Shown in pieces: positions 8,980-18,012 of a stretch of DNA of 64,000 nucleotides. The position numbers and the translations under genes are program-made. Positions within the stretch are counted from its first letter, which is position 1; each line of letters starts with the position of its first letter. This DNA is from Anaerocolumna sp. AGMB13020 (lineage in GTDB: Bacteria > Bacillota > Clostridia > Lachnospirales > Lachnospiraceae), in contig NZ_CP136910.1 in assembly GCF_033100115.1 (NCBI RefSeq), positions 2,664,001 to 2,728,000 on the forward strand, given 5' to 3'. The notes beneath the pieces are model-generated. The model did no database searches, was not told where the DNA came from, and worked only from the letters and a program-made list of their open reading frames with translations.

Positions 8980-10698
8980 TTAATTTATATATTTGACGAT
9001 TACATTCCAGATACTGTCCTTTTCAAGTCCAAGCTTCCAGCCGGCAACTCCGGCTACGTCAGCACCTGAAATTGCTTTTAATTTAGCCTCGAGAGATTCC
9101 TCTTCCTCCAGCCACATTCTATTCAAAATACCATCCTTTTCAAACTCACCGTAATACTGTCCGGTTCCGTTATCCCATTCTGCTTTAACATTATTATCTT
9201 TTAAGAAATTCTCAGCCGCTCTCATTCCATATGCTTCTGAGGTTACCTTAACAGTTCCATCCTCCTGCTTTTCTTCTTTCCACAGTCTGGTATAGAAAGG
9301 AATACCCATTACAACTCTTTCCTTGGGAACGTATTTCGTAATTTCCTTTACTGCCTTTTCAACAAAGCTGATGGAAGACACCGAGCCACTTACCTCTGAT
9401 CCGCTGTGATGCTCGTCATATGCCATTATGATTACATAATCTGCAATAACTCCCTGCTCCTCCCAGTTGTAATGGGAATTGTAACTGGCGGGCACATAGT
9501 TGTCAATGGACAGTACGATGCCATTACTGCGGCATTTAACGGAAAGTTCCCGTATGAACTGTATATAATCTTCTCCCGCTTCACCGGGTATGTTCTCAAA
9601 ATCTATATTGATGCCATCTATACCATATTTTATGGTCTCTGCAACAAGTTCATTTACAAGTTTCTTTCGCTTAGAGGTATGGGAGAATACTTCTTTTTTG
9701 TCAACCTCTGTGCTAAAATCATCCACCAGGGCCCAGACCTGCAGTCCTAAATTATGAGCTCGTTCCACATAGCTTTCACTGGCAAGGGAGGTGATACCCC
9801 CATTGTTATCAGCCAGTTTAAACCAGGTAGGAGAAACACAATTAACTCCTTTGGTATTAGCCAGCAGATCCGTAAGGCTCTTATTTGCATCTTGATTTGT
9901 AACCTGATGCCAGACAAGGTTTACCTTGCCTTGAAGGGATATGTGAGAATATTCAGGGGGAGTGTAGCTACTCTCTAATGTACTATAATATGGTTTTACC
10001 ATTTGCTTCGCTTTTACATAACCGATAATACCATCCTTTGATATTACCTTGTAGAACTTTCCTGCTGAAGCTTGGTCGGTATCCAGTAACAGCAGCTCAT
10101 CTTCAGGGGTTACATCCTTTAAGATATCACTTTTGATATTTCCTTTATAACGTAACTGTGCTTCCTTCTTTGCTTTGGTAACCAGTAAGTCACCCCATTT
10201 ATAATCAACGACTACTCTGGAGGGTTCCTTATAATATTTATAACGTATATCAGAATACTGCTTCACGAAATCTATGGCAACGTAAACGGTCTGTTCCTCC
10301 AGGATTACCGGCTGGTAATCGGTATCGATGGAACCGTTATTTTCATTATAATATTTATTTCCGATTTCTGCTCTGATAATCTCATTGGGTGTGGTATAAC
10401 TTAAGATATTCTCATTCTCATCCCAATAAAATCTGTCATTGAAAATATTCTTCACGGTTTCAATATCAAGATATACCTGACCATCTTGTAGGATTCCCTT
10501 CTTCTCATAGATGGTATCCTGCAGGATTATCTGTACTTCATTCCCTTTAACGGGGTAGTAGTCTGTCAGTTCCATGTGCTCATCACTGGGAGTAAACTTT
10601 TTTACAACAGCAGTTATGATTAAGATCAGTAATATCAGCAGTGCTACAGAAAACCCTGCCACTGTCATATTCCTTTGTTTCCTCATATTAATAACCAT
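8980..10698 (-). CDS. Glycosyl hydrolase family 18 protein (YaaH-like cortex or chitin-type)
   Basis: About 572 residues from ATG 10698 (AGAAAGGC just upstream); ATG 10686 is a close alternative and the TTG at 10767 has no ribosome binding site. An N-terminal membrane anchor (VAGFSVALLILLILIITAVV) is followed by a copper-amine-oxidase-like beta region, then an SH3-like module around GIIGYVKAKQMV. A GH18 barrel carries the DGxDxDxE-type catalytic motif as DGINIDFENI, followed by YVIIMAYDEHHSGS and VMGIPFYTRLW. Proteins of this layout act on spore cortex or cell-wall glycans. Its neighbour is the CwlD-like amidase, which supports a germination or wall role. Confidence 0.82.
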   Translation of the reverse strand: MVINMRKQRNMTVAGFSVALLILLILIITAVVKKFTPSDEHMELTDYYPVKGNEVQIILQDTIYEKKGILQDGQVYLDIETVKNIFNDRFYWDENENILSYTTPNEIIRAEIGNKYYNENNGSIDTDYQPVILEEQTVYVAIDFVKQYSDIRYKYYKEPSRVVVDYKWGDLLVTKAKKEAQLRYKGNIKSDILKDVTPEDELLLLDTDQASAGKFYKVISKDGIIGYVKAKQMVKPYYSTLESSYTPPEYSHISLQGKVNLVWHQVTNQDANKSLTDLLANTKGVNCVSPTWFKLADNNGGITSLASESYVERAHNLGLQVWALVDDFSTEVDKKEVFSHTSKRKKLVNELVAETIKYGIDGINIDFENIPGEAGEDYIQFIRELSVKCRSNGIVLSIDNYVPASYNSHYNWEEQGVIADYVIIMAYDEHHSGSEVSGSVSSISFVEKAVKEITKYVPKERVVMGIPFYTRLWKEEKQEDGTVKVTSEAYGMRAAENFLKDNNVKAEWDNGTGQYYGEFEKDGILNRMWLEEEESLEAKLKAISGADVAGVAGWKLGLEKDSIWNVIVKYIN

Positions 10699-10856
10699 GC
10701 CTTTCTCACAGCCTGCAAACTTTGGGCCACAGGCATATATTTGTATCCTCTTTACAGTGCGTTTCAACTGATACTATTATAGCATTGATTCTATTTACCG
10801 TCATTATGAAATTCGACTTTTTTCCAAAATCCTATTGTTTTTCCTGGAAATAAAGA

Positions 10857-10925
10857 GGGGGTATAGTCATTATTTGGTATTTTATCCCTTTTAAGAGACA
10901 ATTATACAGTATAATGCTATACCCC
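10857..10925. repeat. 16-bp inverted repeat with long loop
   Basis: GGGGGTATAG(T)CATTAT at the left pairs with ATAATGCTATACCCCC at the right, with one bulged base and a loop of about 37 bases. A second small stem, CCTGC/GCAGG, follows at 10930-10960. It occupies the 376-base gap between the MinD-like gene and the GH18 gene. It could be a weak minus-strand terminator or a small mobile repeat. Confidence 0.6.
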
Positions 10926-11074
10926 CAGTGCCTGCTGTATTGAGGATACGGTATGCAGGCCTGTTTATAGTTCATAATGAGAAAGCCTGGAACCAAGCAG
11001 AAGTTGAATGCCTTCAACCTTTTACTTGTTTTTGGATAAGTCGGTCATTTGTGATATGTTATACTTAACCTTTA

Positions 11075-11710
11075 TCAGCTCTTTCTATATATAATGCTTT
11101 TTGTAATGTTCATGGCTTCCGCTGACAGATAAAAGGGATCTTCCAGATAAGGAATTACAGTAAATTTCTTCTGCAGCAGTTTCGCTCCCTTTTTCGCAGT
11201 CTTTGAATCTGTATGTGTAACTGCATAAATCCATTCTGCGCTGCCGGTGATATTCTCTGATTTACTTATAAACTCCTCCAGATAAAATCTCTTCCAGGGA
11301 TTGAGGCTGCCAACAGTAATCTTCTTATCACAGCGAAGATACTCTTCCTTATATTCAGAATAGTCTATGCCAAAATCCAGAACAACACTATCATAGCTTC
11401 TTGCCAGAATAGGAGCAATCTTCTCACTGCTGACATAAGGATAAAAGGTTGCATTGGCTACTGTAAAGGCTTCCTGACTTTCCTTTTCATTCAGACTATG
11501 AAAGTAATTATACAAATATGCAATATCCTTACTGTTCTGACAGTGAAGATATGCCGTCCTCAGACCAAGACCCTCACTTATACAGGAAGTAAGCATAAGC
11601 CCAAGATGGGTTGCGCCGGCTCCCTTAAATACTGAAGTTATACCTATTGATAATCTGCCCAGATTTTTATTCCTATTCCTGTTAAGTCCGCTGCTTTTAA
11701 GGAATCTCAC
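11075..11710 (-). CDS. Degenerate MinD/ParA-like protein
   Basis: 211 residues from GTG 11710, supported by AGAGG 7 bases upstream. The N-terminal part IGITSVFKGAGATHLGLML aligns by eye with a MinD deviant Walker A: the signature lysine of KGG is kept, but the lysine of GKT is replaced (GAGATH). A Walker-B-like SVVLDFGID is near residue 110. The C-terminus resembles partitioning ATPases only loosely. The upstream kinase ends in a related domain, so the two probably work together. Nucleotide binding may be altered or lost. The role is unknown. Confidence 0.6.
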   Translation of the reverse strand: MRFLKSSGLNRNRNKNLGRLSIGITSVFKGAGATHLGLMLTSCISEGLGLRTAYLHCQNSKDIAYLYNYFHSLNEKESQEAFTVANATFYPYVSSEKIAPILARSYDSVVLDFGIDYSEYKEEYLRCDKKITVGSLNPWKRFYLEEFISKSENITGSAEWIYAVTHTDSKTAKKGAKLLQKKFTVIPYLEDPFYLSAEAMNITKSIIYRKS

Positions 11711-11713
11711 ATT

Positions 11714-11808
11714 TTAACCTCTATTCTTGCGCACGCTCTTTGCGCATATCAAGTTTGTGGTGCACAAGCACAAACTTGCGGTTGAAGAATTTATTATTCA
11801 ACCTACCT
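11714..11808 (-). repeat. Dispersed structured repeat, copy A
   Basis: About 95 bases, roughly 85% identical by eye to 26078-26172. On the minus strand it contains a 7-bp stem (GGTTGAA/TTCAACC), a perfect 10-bp stem (CAAGTTTGTG/CACAAACTTG) with a 9-base loop, a small GCGC stem, then AGAGGTTAA, which is the ribosome binding site of the MinD-like gene. Confidence 0.8.
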
Positions 11809-11815
11809 CTTTCAA

Positions 11816-13165
11816 TTATAATTCTTCTATTAATTGCTCCAGAAAGTCCTTCATTTCATCCGTTAAGGATGCATTAAAGGGATCAGGCTCATAGGGGATG
11901 CGTATAAAATTACCATCACCAAAGTTTTCTATGAAGTCCCTGAATTGCTTTCCATTTAGATAATTAAGAAGCACTTTCACAGAAGGTCTCCCTGGCACCG
12001 AAAGAAATTCTTTGATGCTTTCATTCTCCCAAATCTTGCCTCCTGCCGTAACAAGCTTTAAGTCTTCCTCCCATAAATCAATATTTTCGGATTCTATTAC
12101 CCCGTAATCACTGATAATCACTTTATACTTGTCAATTTCCGGAATTGCAGCAAGCCCGGCCCCTGTCAGATAGCTATTTCCCTTCAGCCTCCAGATACCG
12201 TCCGATTGCAATTTGGTCCCTTGTCTGTTTAGAAATTCAAGTAAATGCCCTGAGGTATTTCTTTCTATATAAATACTTCTAACTCCCAAACAGTTCAGGT
12301 AGCTGTTTAAAAGGAAGGCAAGATGGGTAGTCCCTGTTCTGTTCTGTACACCTCCTACTGCTACGGTAAAGGATTCCCTTGATATTACTTTGCCGCTCTT
12401 ATATCTCCGATTTTGTTTTGTTAATTTCTTTTTTAGCATAGCAACCGTAGGATAACGTAATACAGACTGGTGTCCCAGAGATTTATGAAGGATACGAAGA
12501 AGCTCCCTGGAGTACAGTTTTTCTGCTATTTTATCTCCTTTGCTCTCTTTGTGATTATAACCATCGCCCATAATCATGGCTTTTAAGAGGGCACCAATGG
12601 CATACACATCACTTCTTTCATCCGGAGCAGCTTTTGATTTCAACTCCGGGGCAGCAAACCCTCGTGTACCCAAAGCAAACTTTCTGGCCTCCGTGTTGTT
12701 TTTATACACACAAGCTCCGAAATCAATTAGTTTAACCTCATTGTCTTTCAGTATAATATTGCCAGGATTTAAGTCCAGATAAAGTACGGGATTCTTAAGA
12801 GAGTAAAGATAGAGAAACAGATCACAGATAGAAATTCCAATAGCCAGAATAAAGGCTTCCTTTAGACGGCCTTCTTTCTTTAAATACTCTTTTAGAAGTA
12901 TTCCCTCCATATACTGTTCAATAATGTAGGAATATTCTTCATCTTCTTCAAAATCATAAATTACAGGAATGCATGGATGTGATAGATTTTTTAAGATAAC
13001 AGCTTCATGAAGGAGCTGTTCGTGAAGGGTATGCCCCTTTGCGATACGCTTAATTGCGCACAGAGAAGATAATTTTATATGTCTGGCCAGATAAACTTCC
13101 CCGCTGCCGCCTTTTCCAAGGACTTTTATTATCTGATATTTACCAAACCAAATCGGATCTTTCAT
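11816..13165 (-). CDS. Ser/Thr protein kinase fused to a MinD-like domain
   Basis: About 449 residues from ATG 13165 (AAAGGAG upstream); ATG 13249 gives 28 extra residues without a clear ribosome binding site. The kinase domain (about 1-245) has the glycine loop LGKGGSGEVYLA, lysine in CAIKRIA, catalytic loop LYLDLNPGN (HRD His-Arg replaced, Asp kept), DFG in KLIDFGACV and APE in GFAAPELKS. It is therefore likely active. The C-terminal part (about 270-449) begins VAVGGVQNRTGTTHLAFLLN, a MinD-like fold whose P-loop lysines are missing, with a Walker-B-like VIISDYG. No transmembrane segment or PASTA repeat. It is paired with the downstream MinD-like gene. Confidence 0.8.
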   Translation of the reverse strand: MKDPIWFGKYQIIKVLGKGGSGEVYLARHIKLSSLCAIKRIAKGHTLHEQLLHEAVILKNLSHPCIPVIYDFEEDEEYSYIIEQYMEGILLKEYLKKEGRLKEAFILAIGISICDLFLYLYSLKNPVLYLDLNPGNIILKDNEVKLIDFGACVYKNNTEARKFALGTRGFAAPELKSKAAPDERSDVYAIGALLKAMIMGDGYNHKESKGDKIAEKLYSRELLRILHKSLGHQSVLRYPTVAMLKKKLTKQNRRYKSGKVISRESFTVAVGGVQNRTGTTHLAFLLNSYLNCLGVRSIYIERNTSGHLLEFLNRQGTKLQSDGIWRLKGNSYLTGAGLAAIPEIDKYKVIISDYGVIESENIDLWEEDLKLVTAGGKIWENESIKEFLSVPGRPSVKVLLNYLNGKQFRDFIENFGDGNFIRIPYEPDPFNASLTDEMKDFLEQLIEEL

Positions 13166-13249
13166 TGTCTCCTTTCTTTTCGGTTTAGGCGGGAATATAT
13201 CAAGGTTTCCACTCTTATTATAGCTTTTCCCGATTGTATTCTCAACCAT

Positions 13250-13675
13250 TTTTTAGCAATATTTATTCACAAATATTACGTGTATTCTCCGTCACTTTTA
13301 CCAAGATATAAATACCAGCCGGAAGGTTATAAAAAATGAGTTATATTACAGTATTAGGGTAAACTATTTGTTCCATAGATAAGTTCAGTCAAATCCTGCT
13401 GTTAAACTTATTGTTTCTACAAATCGACTTGGAAAACAATTATGCAAGTTTTCTGCTTCGAGAAATATTTTTGCTCCTATTTTTATAGGTTAGAATTTTA
13501 CTTTCCCGGAAGACAACCTGATTCTTCCTGGTATAAAATAGTGTAATCTTTAGAACTTCAGGGCATATATTAAAGTTATAAGCAGGTTCTTTTATGAAGC
13601 AAATAATCTGCCGAATCACATCTGATAAATTTCCCCATATGTTTGAAAATCCAAGAAATTGGCGGAAAAAATCAC
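13250..13675. other. Gene-free divergent spacer
   Basis: AT-rich sequence between the kinase gene and the mecA promoter. I see no coding region, RNA gene or strong hairpin in it. Confidence 0.5.
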
Positions 13676-13704
13676 TTGACTAAGTAAAACTTATAAATTA
13701 TACT
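13676..13704 (+). promoter_or_regulatory. Sigma-A promoter of mecA
   Basis: TTGACT, a 17-base spacer and TATACT. Transcription would begin near 13711, leaving an mRNA leader of about 135 bases that contains an imperfect GC-rich hairpin (13790-13827) before the AAAGGATG ribosome binding site. Confidence 0.8.
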
Positions 13705-13846
13705 TTGAATACAACATCACTATAGATATCTTTCTACCTAGTACTATATCAATGTTGCAGCACTTATTGTCTGTTTCAGCAATAGAATGCCTGCGCGGCA
13801 TGCTTAACTTCGATGCACGCCAGCACATAGAAAAGGATGTGATTCT

Positions 13847-14638
13847 ATGAAGATAGAGAAAATTAGCGAACGTCAGATTCGCTGTACTTTGAGCAGAGAT
13901 GATTTAGTGGATCGGGAGTTACGTATTAGTGAGCTAGCTTATGGCAGTGAGAAAGCAAAAGCCTTGTTCCGTGATATGATGCAGCAGGCGAATTACGAAT
14001 TTGGATTTGAAGCTGAAGATATACCACTTATGATAGAAGCAATACCAGTTTCACCGGAATGCCTTATTCTGGTTATAACTAAGGTAGAAGATCCTGATGA
14101 ACTTGATACCAGGTTCTCCAAATTTTCGCCAGACGATCACGACAGTGATAATATATATGAGGATGACAATGACGATTCCTATGCCGATGAAATCATTAGT
14201 TCCTTTGGACAGATTGATGATCTGCTTTCTGATAACACCTCAGAGGATTCAGAAGAATTTGTTCCCTTAGCGGAAGCTCTTTCTATTAACAAAGAAGAAC
14301 CTTCTGAAAAACTAACGGAAGCAAAATCCGTATCCTATCAGACCAATCTTATGAAAGTATATTCTTTTAAGTCGTTAGATGAAGTCGAAAAACTTGCCAG
14401 CGTTATTTCACATTGCTACTTTGGAGTTAATACACTCTATAAGAATCCTTTAAATTCCGTTTATTATCTGGTAATTTCCAAATCAGAACATACTCCGGAA
14501 GAATTCAATAAAATCTGCAATATCGTTTCCGAATACGGCAGACTTGAGCCTACAACTTATGCTAGCACTTATTTTTACGATGAGCATTTTGAGCAGATTA
14601 TAAAGGGTAAGGCAATACAGGTATTATCTGAACTGTAA
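13847..14638 (+). CDS. mecA: Adaptor protein MecA
   Basis: 263 residues, somewhat longer than Bacillus MecA because of an acidic Asp/Ser-rich linker. MecA binds targets through its N-terminal domain and delivers them to ClpC-ClpP. The N-terminal domain is recognisable in MKIEKISERQIRCTLSRDDL, ELAYGSEKAKALFRDMM and MIEAIPVSPECLILVITKV. The linker (about 95-155) is highly acidic. The C-terminal ClpC-binding domain contains VYSFKSLDEVEKLASVI and a conserved YG(R)LEP-type end. It is a single gene with its own promoter and terminator. Confidence 0.9.
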   Translation: MKIEKISERQIRCTLSRDDLVDRELRISELAYGSEKAKALFRDMMQQANYEFGFEAEDIPLMIEAIPVSPECLILVITKVEDPDELDTRFSKFSPDDHDSDNIYEDDNDDSYADEIISSFGQIDDLLSDNTSEDSEEFVPLAEALSINKEEPSEKLTEAKSVSYQTNLMKVYSFKSLDEVEKLASVISHCYFGVNTLYKNPLNSVYYLVISKSEHTPEEFNKICNIVSEYGRLEPTTYASTYFYDEHFEQIIKGKAIQVLSEL

Positions 14639-14666
14639 TCCATACTTCCGATACAGAAAATCAAAA

Positions 14667-14716
14667 TAAAAAGATTCTGTAATGCACCTTATACGGTGTC
14701 ACAGAATCTTTTTTTG
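14667..14716. terminator. Bidirectional terminator between mecA and the DUF1858 gene
   Basis: AAAAAGATTCTGT (14668-14680) pairs perfectly with ACAGAATCTTTTT (14701-14713). An inner CACC/GGTG stem extends it. A and T tracts flank it, so it can stop both convergent transcripts. Confidence 0.92.
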
Positions 14717-14726
14717 CATTGTATCA

Positions 14727-14930
14727 TTATTTTGTTTCTAAATACTCGTTGATTGTGCTTAGTAATTCATCAGCGTCCATTCCGTGTACCATAGCTGCTT
14801 CTTCTAAGGACTCTCCCTGAGATGAAGGGCATCCGATACAATGCATTCCGGAAGCTAAAAGAATAGGTACTACACCCTGGTCAACCATGATAATTTCACC
14901 GATTGTCATATCTTTTGAAACCTGTGCCAT
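14727..14930 (-). CDS. DUF1858 domain protein
   Basis: 67 residues with AGGAGG before the ATG. It matches the DUF1858 / hybrid-cluster-protein-associated redox-disulfide family: [30 protein letters not shown] near the N-terminus, then [18 protein letters not shown]. The CIGC pair is the presumed redox or metal site. The biochemical role is not established. It is convergent with mecA and divergent from the ferredoxin gene. Confidence 0.85.
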   Translation of the reverse strand: MAQVSKDMTIGEIIMVDQGVVPILLASGMHCIGCPSSQGESLEEAAMVHGMDADELLSTINEYLETK

Positions 14931-15294
14931 GTGAATTCCTCCTTGTTTATCTAAAAATATACTTATTTTTCTCTGTTAACTCTTACATTATAGTCTAAGT
15001 AAGGAAGTACGTCAAGGGTTACTGTTCAGAGCCACTAACGCGACGTGTTTTTTGTGCGTGTAGCGAAACAAAAGTCAACGAAAACCGGAGAATTGCAGCG
15101 TCAAAACACTGATTTTACGTTTTGTGTACATCGCAAAGCGTGTTATTGGTCACGCAACTGCTGTATTTTACAGTCGAGTAGACAGTAATCGTCAAGGTAT
15201 CTTTCCCCAGAAAGATATTGTATATTTTACTTGTATTATAGGCTTGTTTATATTAAAATAATAGATGAAAAAAATATAAAGGAGGTACATAATT
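14931..15294. other. Divergent spacer with small hairpin
   Basis: No coding region. It contains an 8-bp stem TATCTTTC/GAAAGATA at about 15199-15218, upstream of the ferredoxin gene, and scattered GCGTGT-type words without clear structure. Confidence 0.45.
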
Positions 15295-15462
15295 ATGGCA
15301 TATAAAATAAGTGATGAATGTATTAGCTGCGGCGCTTGCGCTAGCGAATGTCCCGTTTCTGCAATTTCTGAAGGTGCTAGTCATTATGAAATTGATGCTG
15401 ATGCCTGTCTTGATTGCGGAGCTTGTGCAGCTACATGTCCTACAGGTGCTATTGAAGCTTAA
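15295..15462 (+). CDS. Small 2[4Fe-4S] ferredoxin
   Basis: 55 residues starting at ATG 15295 with GGAGG 9 bases upstream. Two CxxCxxCxxxCP cluster-binding motifs are present: CISCGACASECP (residues 9-20) and CLDCGACAATCP (38-49). This is the classic clostridial ferredoxin layout, an acidic low-potential electron carrier for hydrogenase, pyruvate:ferredoxin oxidoreductase and Rnf. Everything expected is present and the gene ends in its own terminator. Confidence 0.97.
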   Translation: MAYKISDECISCGACASECPVSAISEGASHYEIDADACLDCGACAATCPTGAIEA

Positions 15463-15470
15463 TATATTCA

Positions 15471-15520
15471 ATAAAAAGACTGTTGCCTTGATAAATTAGA
15501 AAGCAGCGGTCTTTTTTTAT
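15471..15520 (+). terminator. Ferredoxin terminator
   Basis: AAAAAGAC.GTTGC pairs with GCAGC.GTCTTTTTTT, giving a hairpin followed by a T7 tract. Confidence 0.88.
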
Positions 15521-15643
15521 TGTCTTTTTCGTCGACCTGTTACAACCCCTCTAAATTCAGGCATACCAGGTCACCAGTACTGCCTTGTGTAAATTGACGC
15601 CATATCAGTACCTCTTATATGGAACGAGGCAAGGGGAAGGAAC

Positions 15644-16318
15644 TTACCTTGATTTTCCTCTGCCAAAGGTGGTCTTTTTCTTTTTTTTCAAAAACCCTGC
15701 AGCGGCTTCTGCCCGCCCAAGCTGAATTTCCCGCAAGGTACGATCAAATTGTTTAAATCTCTCCTCTTCTCTTTCCTCTTTTACACGCAGCAGATAATCC
15801 ATTTGCTTGATAACCCGATCTGTTACATTTTCGCTGACGGTCTCTGCCATTAATTCATTATTATCCTTTAAGGCGTCTATAAATAGGCTCTGCATTATTA
15901 CCTTAAACTGTCCCAGCTTTTGCTCAGGCTTTCCAAGAATGCTTTCATTGTTCTTGTCAGGACTCCTTGCAGGCAGATTCTTTTCTGTTAAAGGCATGGA
16001 ATGAGTGTCCTCTTCTGACAGCTCGTCCACATATTTTCTGTCCCATTCTTCCTTGATCCTGCCAACCTCTTCCTCATCCAGATTCTTTAGTTTCTTTAGC
16101 TCCGGTAATAGCATCTTTATTGCTCTCAGCTGATACCCCTTCTCTTTAAATATTTTGACAGCTTTAAACATTTCAATATCTTCTTCTTTATAATATCTGT
16201 GACCCATCTCATTCCGATGAATATGTATATCGAGTTCTTCTTCCCAATAGCGTAAGGTATGCTGCTCTACCTCTACTTTTTTTGAGGCCTCCGATATCAT
16301 ATATCGCATTTCCTGCAT
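15644..16318 (-). CDS. MerR-type DNA-binding protein
   Basis: 224 residues with AGGAGG 7 bases before the ATG. The N-terminal winged HTH (about 5-75) reads MISEASKKVEVEQHTLRYWEEEL and HRYYKEEDIEMFKAVKIFKEKGYQL, typical of MerR/RacA-like proteins. The rest is charged and probably coiled-coil (RVKEEREEERFKQFDRTLREI) and ends in a very basic tail KKKKKTTFGRGK. There is no effector-binding domain of known type. It lies downstream of gdpP-rplI-dnaB after a terminator, so it is likely a separate unit. Confidence 0.75.
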   Translation of the reverse strand: MQEMRYMISEASKKVEVEQHTLRYWEEELDIHIHRNEMGHRYYKEEDIEMFKAVKIFKEKGYQLRAIKMLLPELKKLKNLDEEEVGRIKEEWDRKYVDELSEEDTHSMPLTEKNLPARSPDKNNESILGKPEQKLGQFKVIMQSLFIDALKDNNELMAETVSENVTDRVIKQMDYLLRVKEEREEERFKQFDRTLREIQLGRAEAAAGFLKKKKKTTFGRGKSR

Positions 16319-16453
16319 TCCTCATCCTCCTCTGATTTGTCATATATTTACATTAATTCTATTATAACATAGAGGTTGTCCAATGCAATAAAAAGCAGGT
16401 ATTTTCTTGAGTTTCTCATCGACACCAGACCCAAAAAGACCTTAATCCCAAAC

Positions 16454-16503
16454 AAAAAAAGACTTCTAAAAGATAATTTTTCTTTTAAAAAGTCTTCTTT
16501 TTA
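16454..16503. terminator. Terminator after dnaB
   Basis: AAGACTT.TAAAAGA pairs with TCTTTTA.AAGTCTT, flanked by A and T tracts. It lies between the dnaB stop and the MerR-like gene. Confidence 0.85.
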
Positions 16504-16549
16504 CAGCATATTTCATTTTCCTTCAGCTTAACACATCATACACTGCCGA

Positions 16550-17881
16550 TTAACCTCTTTCCAGATTGGCAAACTTGGTAAACTGTGACTGCCAGGCAAG
16601 CTTTACTGTTCCAACAGGACCATTTCTTTGTTTACCGATAATAATCTCAGAGATACCAGCTTCTTCCGAATCATGGTTATAATAATCATCACGATATATA
16701 AACATTACAATATCCGCATCCTGCTCAATGGCTCCAGATTCACGAAGATCGGAGAGCATGGGGCGTTTATCCGGACGCTGTTCTACGGCACGGCTAAGCT
16801 GTGACAGTGCGACTACCGGTACATTTAATTCTCTGGCAAGACCTTTCAGAGATCTTGAAATTTCTGAAATTTCCTGTTGTCTGGACTCATTCTTCTTACT
16901 GCCTGTCATAAGCTGGAGATAATCGATGATTACTAGCCCCAGATTGAATTCCAGCTTATATTTTCTGCACTTTGACCGAAGCTCACCGATAGAAATACTG
17001 GAGGTATCATCTATTATAAGATTGGAATTACCAATCTCCTTGGCACTTTCCACCAGCTTGATCCAGTCATCATCGGATAATTCACCAGTTCTGATTGACT
17101 GGGAATTAACCTTGGAATGCATGGACATAATACGTTTTACCAGCTGGTCTTTTGACATTTCCAAGCTGAATATGGCAGTTGTTACATTTCCCCTTAAAAC
17201 CGCATACTCAGCGATATTAAGAACGAAAGCGGTTTTACCCATAGAGGGTCTGGCCGCTATCAGGATAAGATCTGAGGGTTGAAGCCCGGCAGTTTTGTAA
17301 TCCAAATCATAAAAACCTGTAGAAACACCCGTTACACTGCCTTTATTTCTGGCTGCAGCTTCTATACTCTCAAGAGATTTAAACACAATGTCCCGGATGC
17401 TTACAAAATCTCCGGTATTCCTCTTCTGAAGGATATCGAACATTTTCTTTTCCGAATCCTCCATAATGGTTTCTAACTTCTCTTTGTCCATATAGCAATC
17501 ATTGGTAATAGATTCCGTAACCTTGATCATTTGCCTTAAGGTGGATTTTTCTTTTACAATGTTCGCATAATATCTGACGTTGGCCGAGGTAGGCACGGAT
17601 GCTATAATATCCCTGAAAAACTCCAGGCTGTTTAGCTCTTCCGGCGCTTCCTTTTCCTTTAATTTATTCTGAAGGGTAATCAGGTCAACCGGCTTACCCT
17701 CATTGTACAATTCCAAAATAGCTTCAAACAGAACGCCAAAACGCTGCTGATAAAAATCATCTCCTGTAAGTAGCTCGGCAGCCCCTGCTATGGCATCCTT
17801 ATCCATTATCATAGAGCCAATTACCGACTGCTCTGCTTCCCCGTTATGAGGAAGTACTTTTTTTATAAATGCCTCATCCAC
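16550..17881 (-). CDS. dnaB: Replicative DNA helicase DnaB
   Basis: 443 residues, the normal length. The hexameric 5'-3' helicase unwinds DNA at the fork and recruits DnaG primase. The N-terminal domain opens LPHNGEAEQSVIGSMI. The RecA-like core has TGFYDLDYKTAGLQPSDLI, Walker A ARPSMGKTAF, FSLEMSKDQL, the Walker B region LVIIDYLQLM, and ALSQLSRAVEQRPDKRPMLSDLRESGAIEQDAD. The start is GTG 17881 with GGGAGG 7 bases upstream. It is the third gene of a gdpP-rplI-dnaB operon. Confidence 0.97.
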   Translation of the reverse strand: MDEAFIKKVLPHNGEAEQSVIGSMIMDKDAIAGAAELLTGDDFYQQRFGVLFEAILELYNEGKPVDLITLQNKLKEKEAPEELNSLEFFRDIIASVPTSANVRYYANIVKEKSTLRQMIKVTESITNDCYMDKEKLETIMEDSEKKMFDILQKRNTGDFVSIRDIVFKSLESIEAAARNKGSVTGVSTGFYDLDYKTAGLQPSDLILIAARPSMGKTAFVLNIAEYAVLRGNVTTAIFSLEMSKDQLVKRIMSMHSKVNSQSIRTGELSDDDWIKLVESAKEIGNSNLIIDDTSSISIGELRSKCRKYKLEFNLGLVIIDYLQLMTGSKKNESRQQEISEISRSLKGLARELNVPVVALSQLSRAVEQRPDKRPMLSDLRESGAIEQDADIVMFIYRDDYYNHDSEEAGISEIIIGKQRNGPVGTVKLAWQSQFTKFANLERG

Positions 17882-18012
17882 CGTATTTCCTCCCTAAATT
17901 CCTGGCGATTCTTCTATCCCGGCGGTTTTATATACCGGATAATAATTATCCTATATAAGATGAATTTTAGCTTTTACTTTATCCATGTAAAAATATCTTC
18001 ACAGCTTATATA

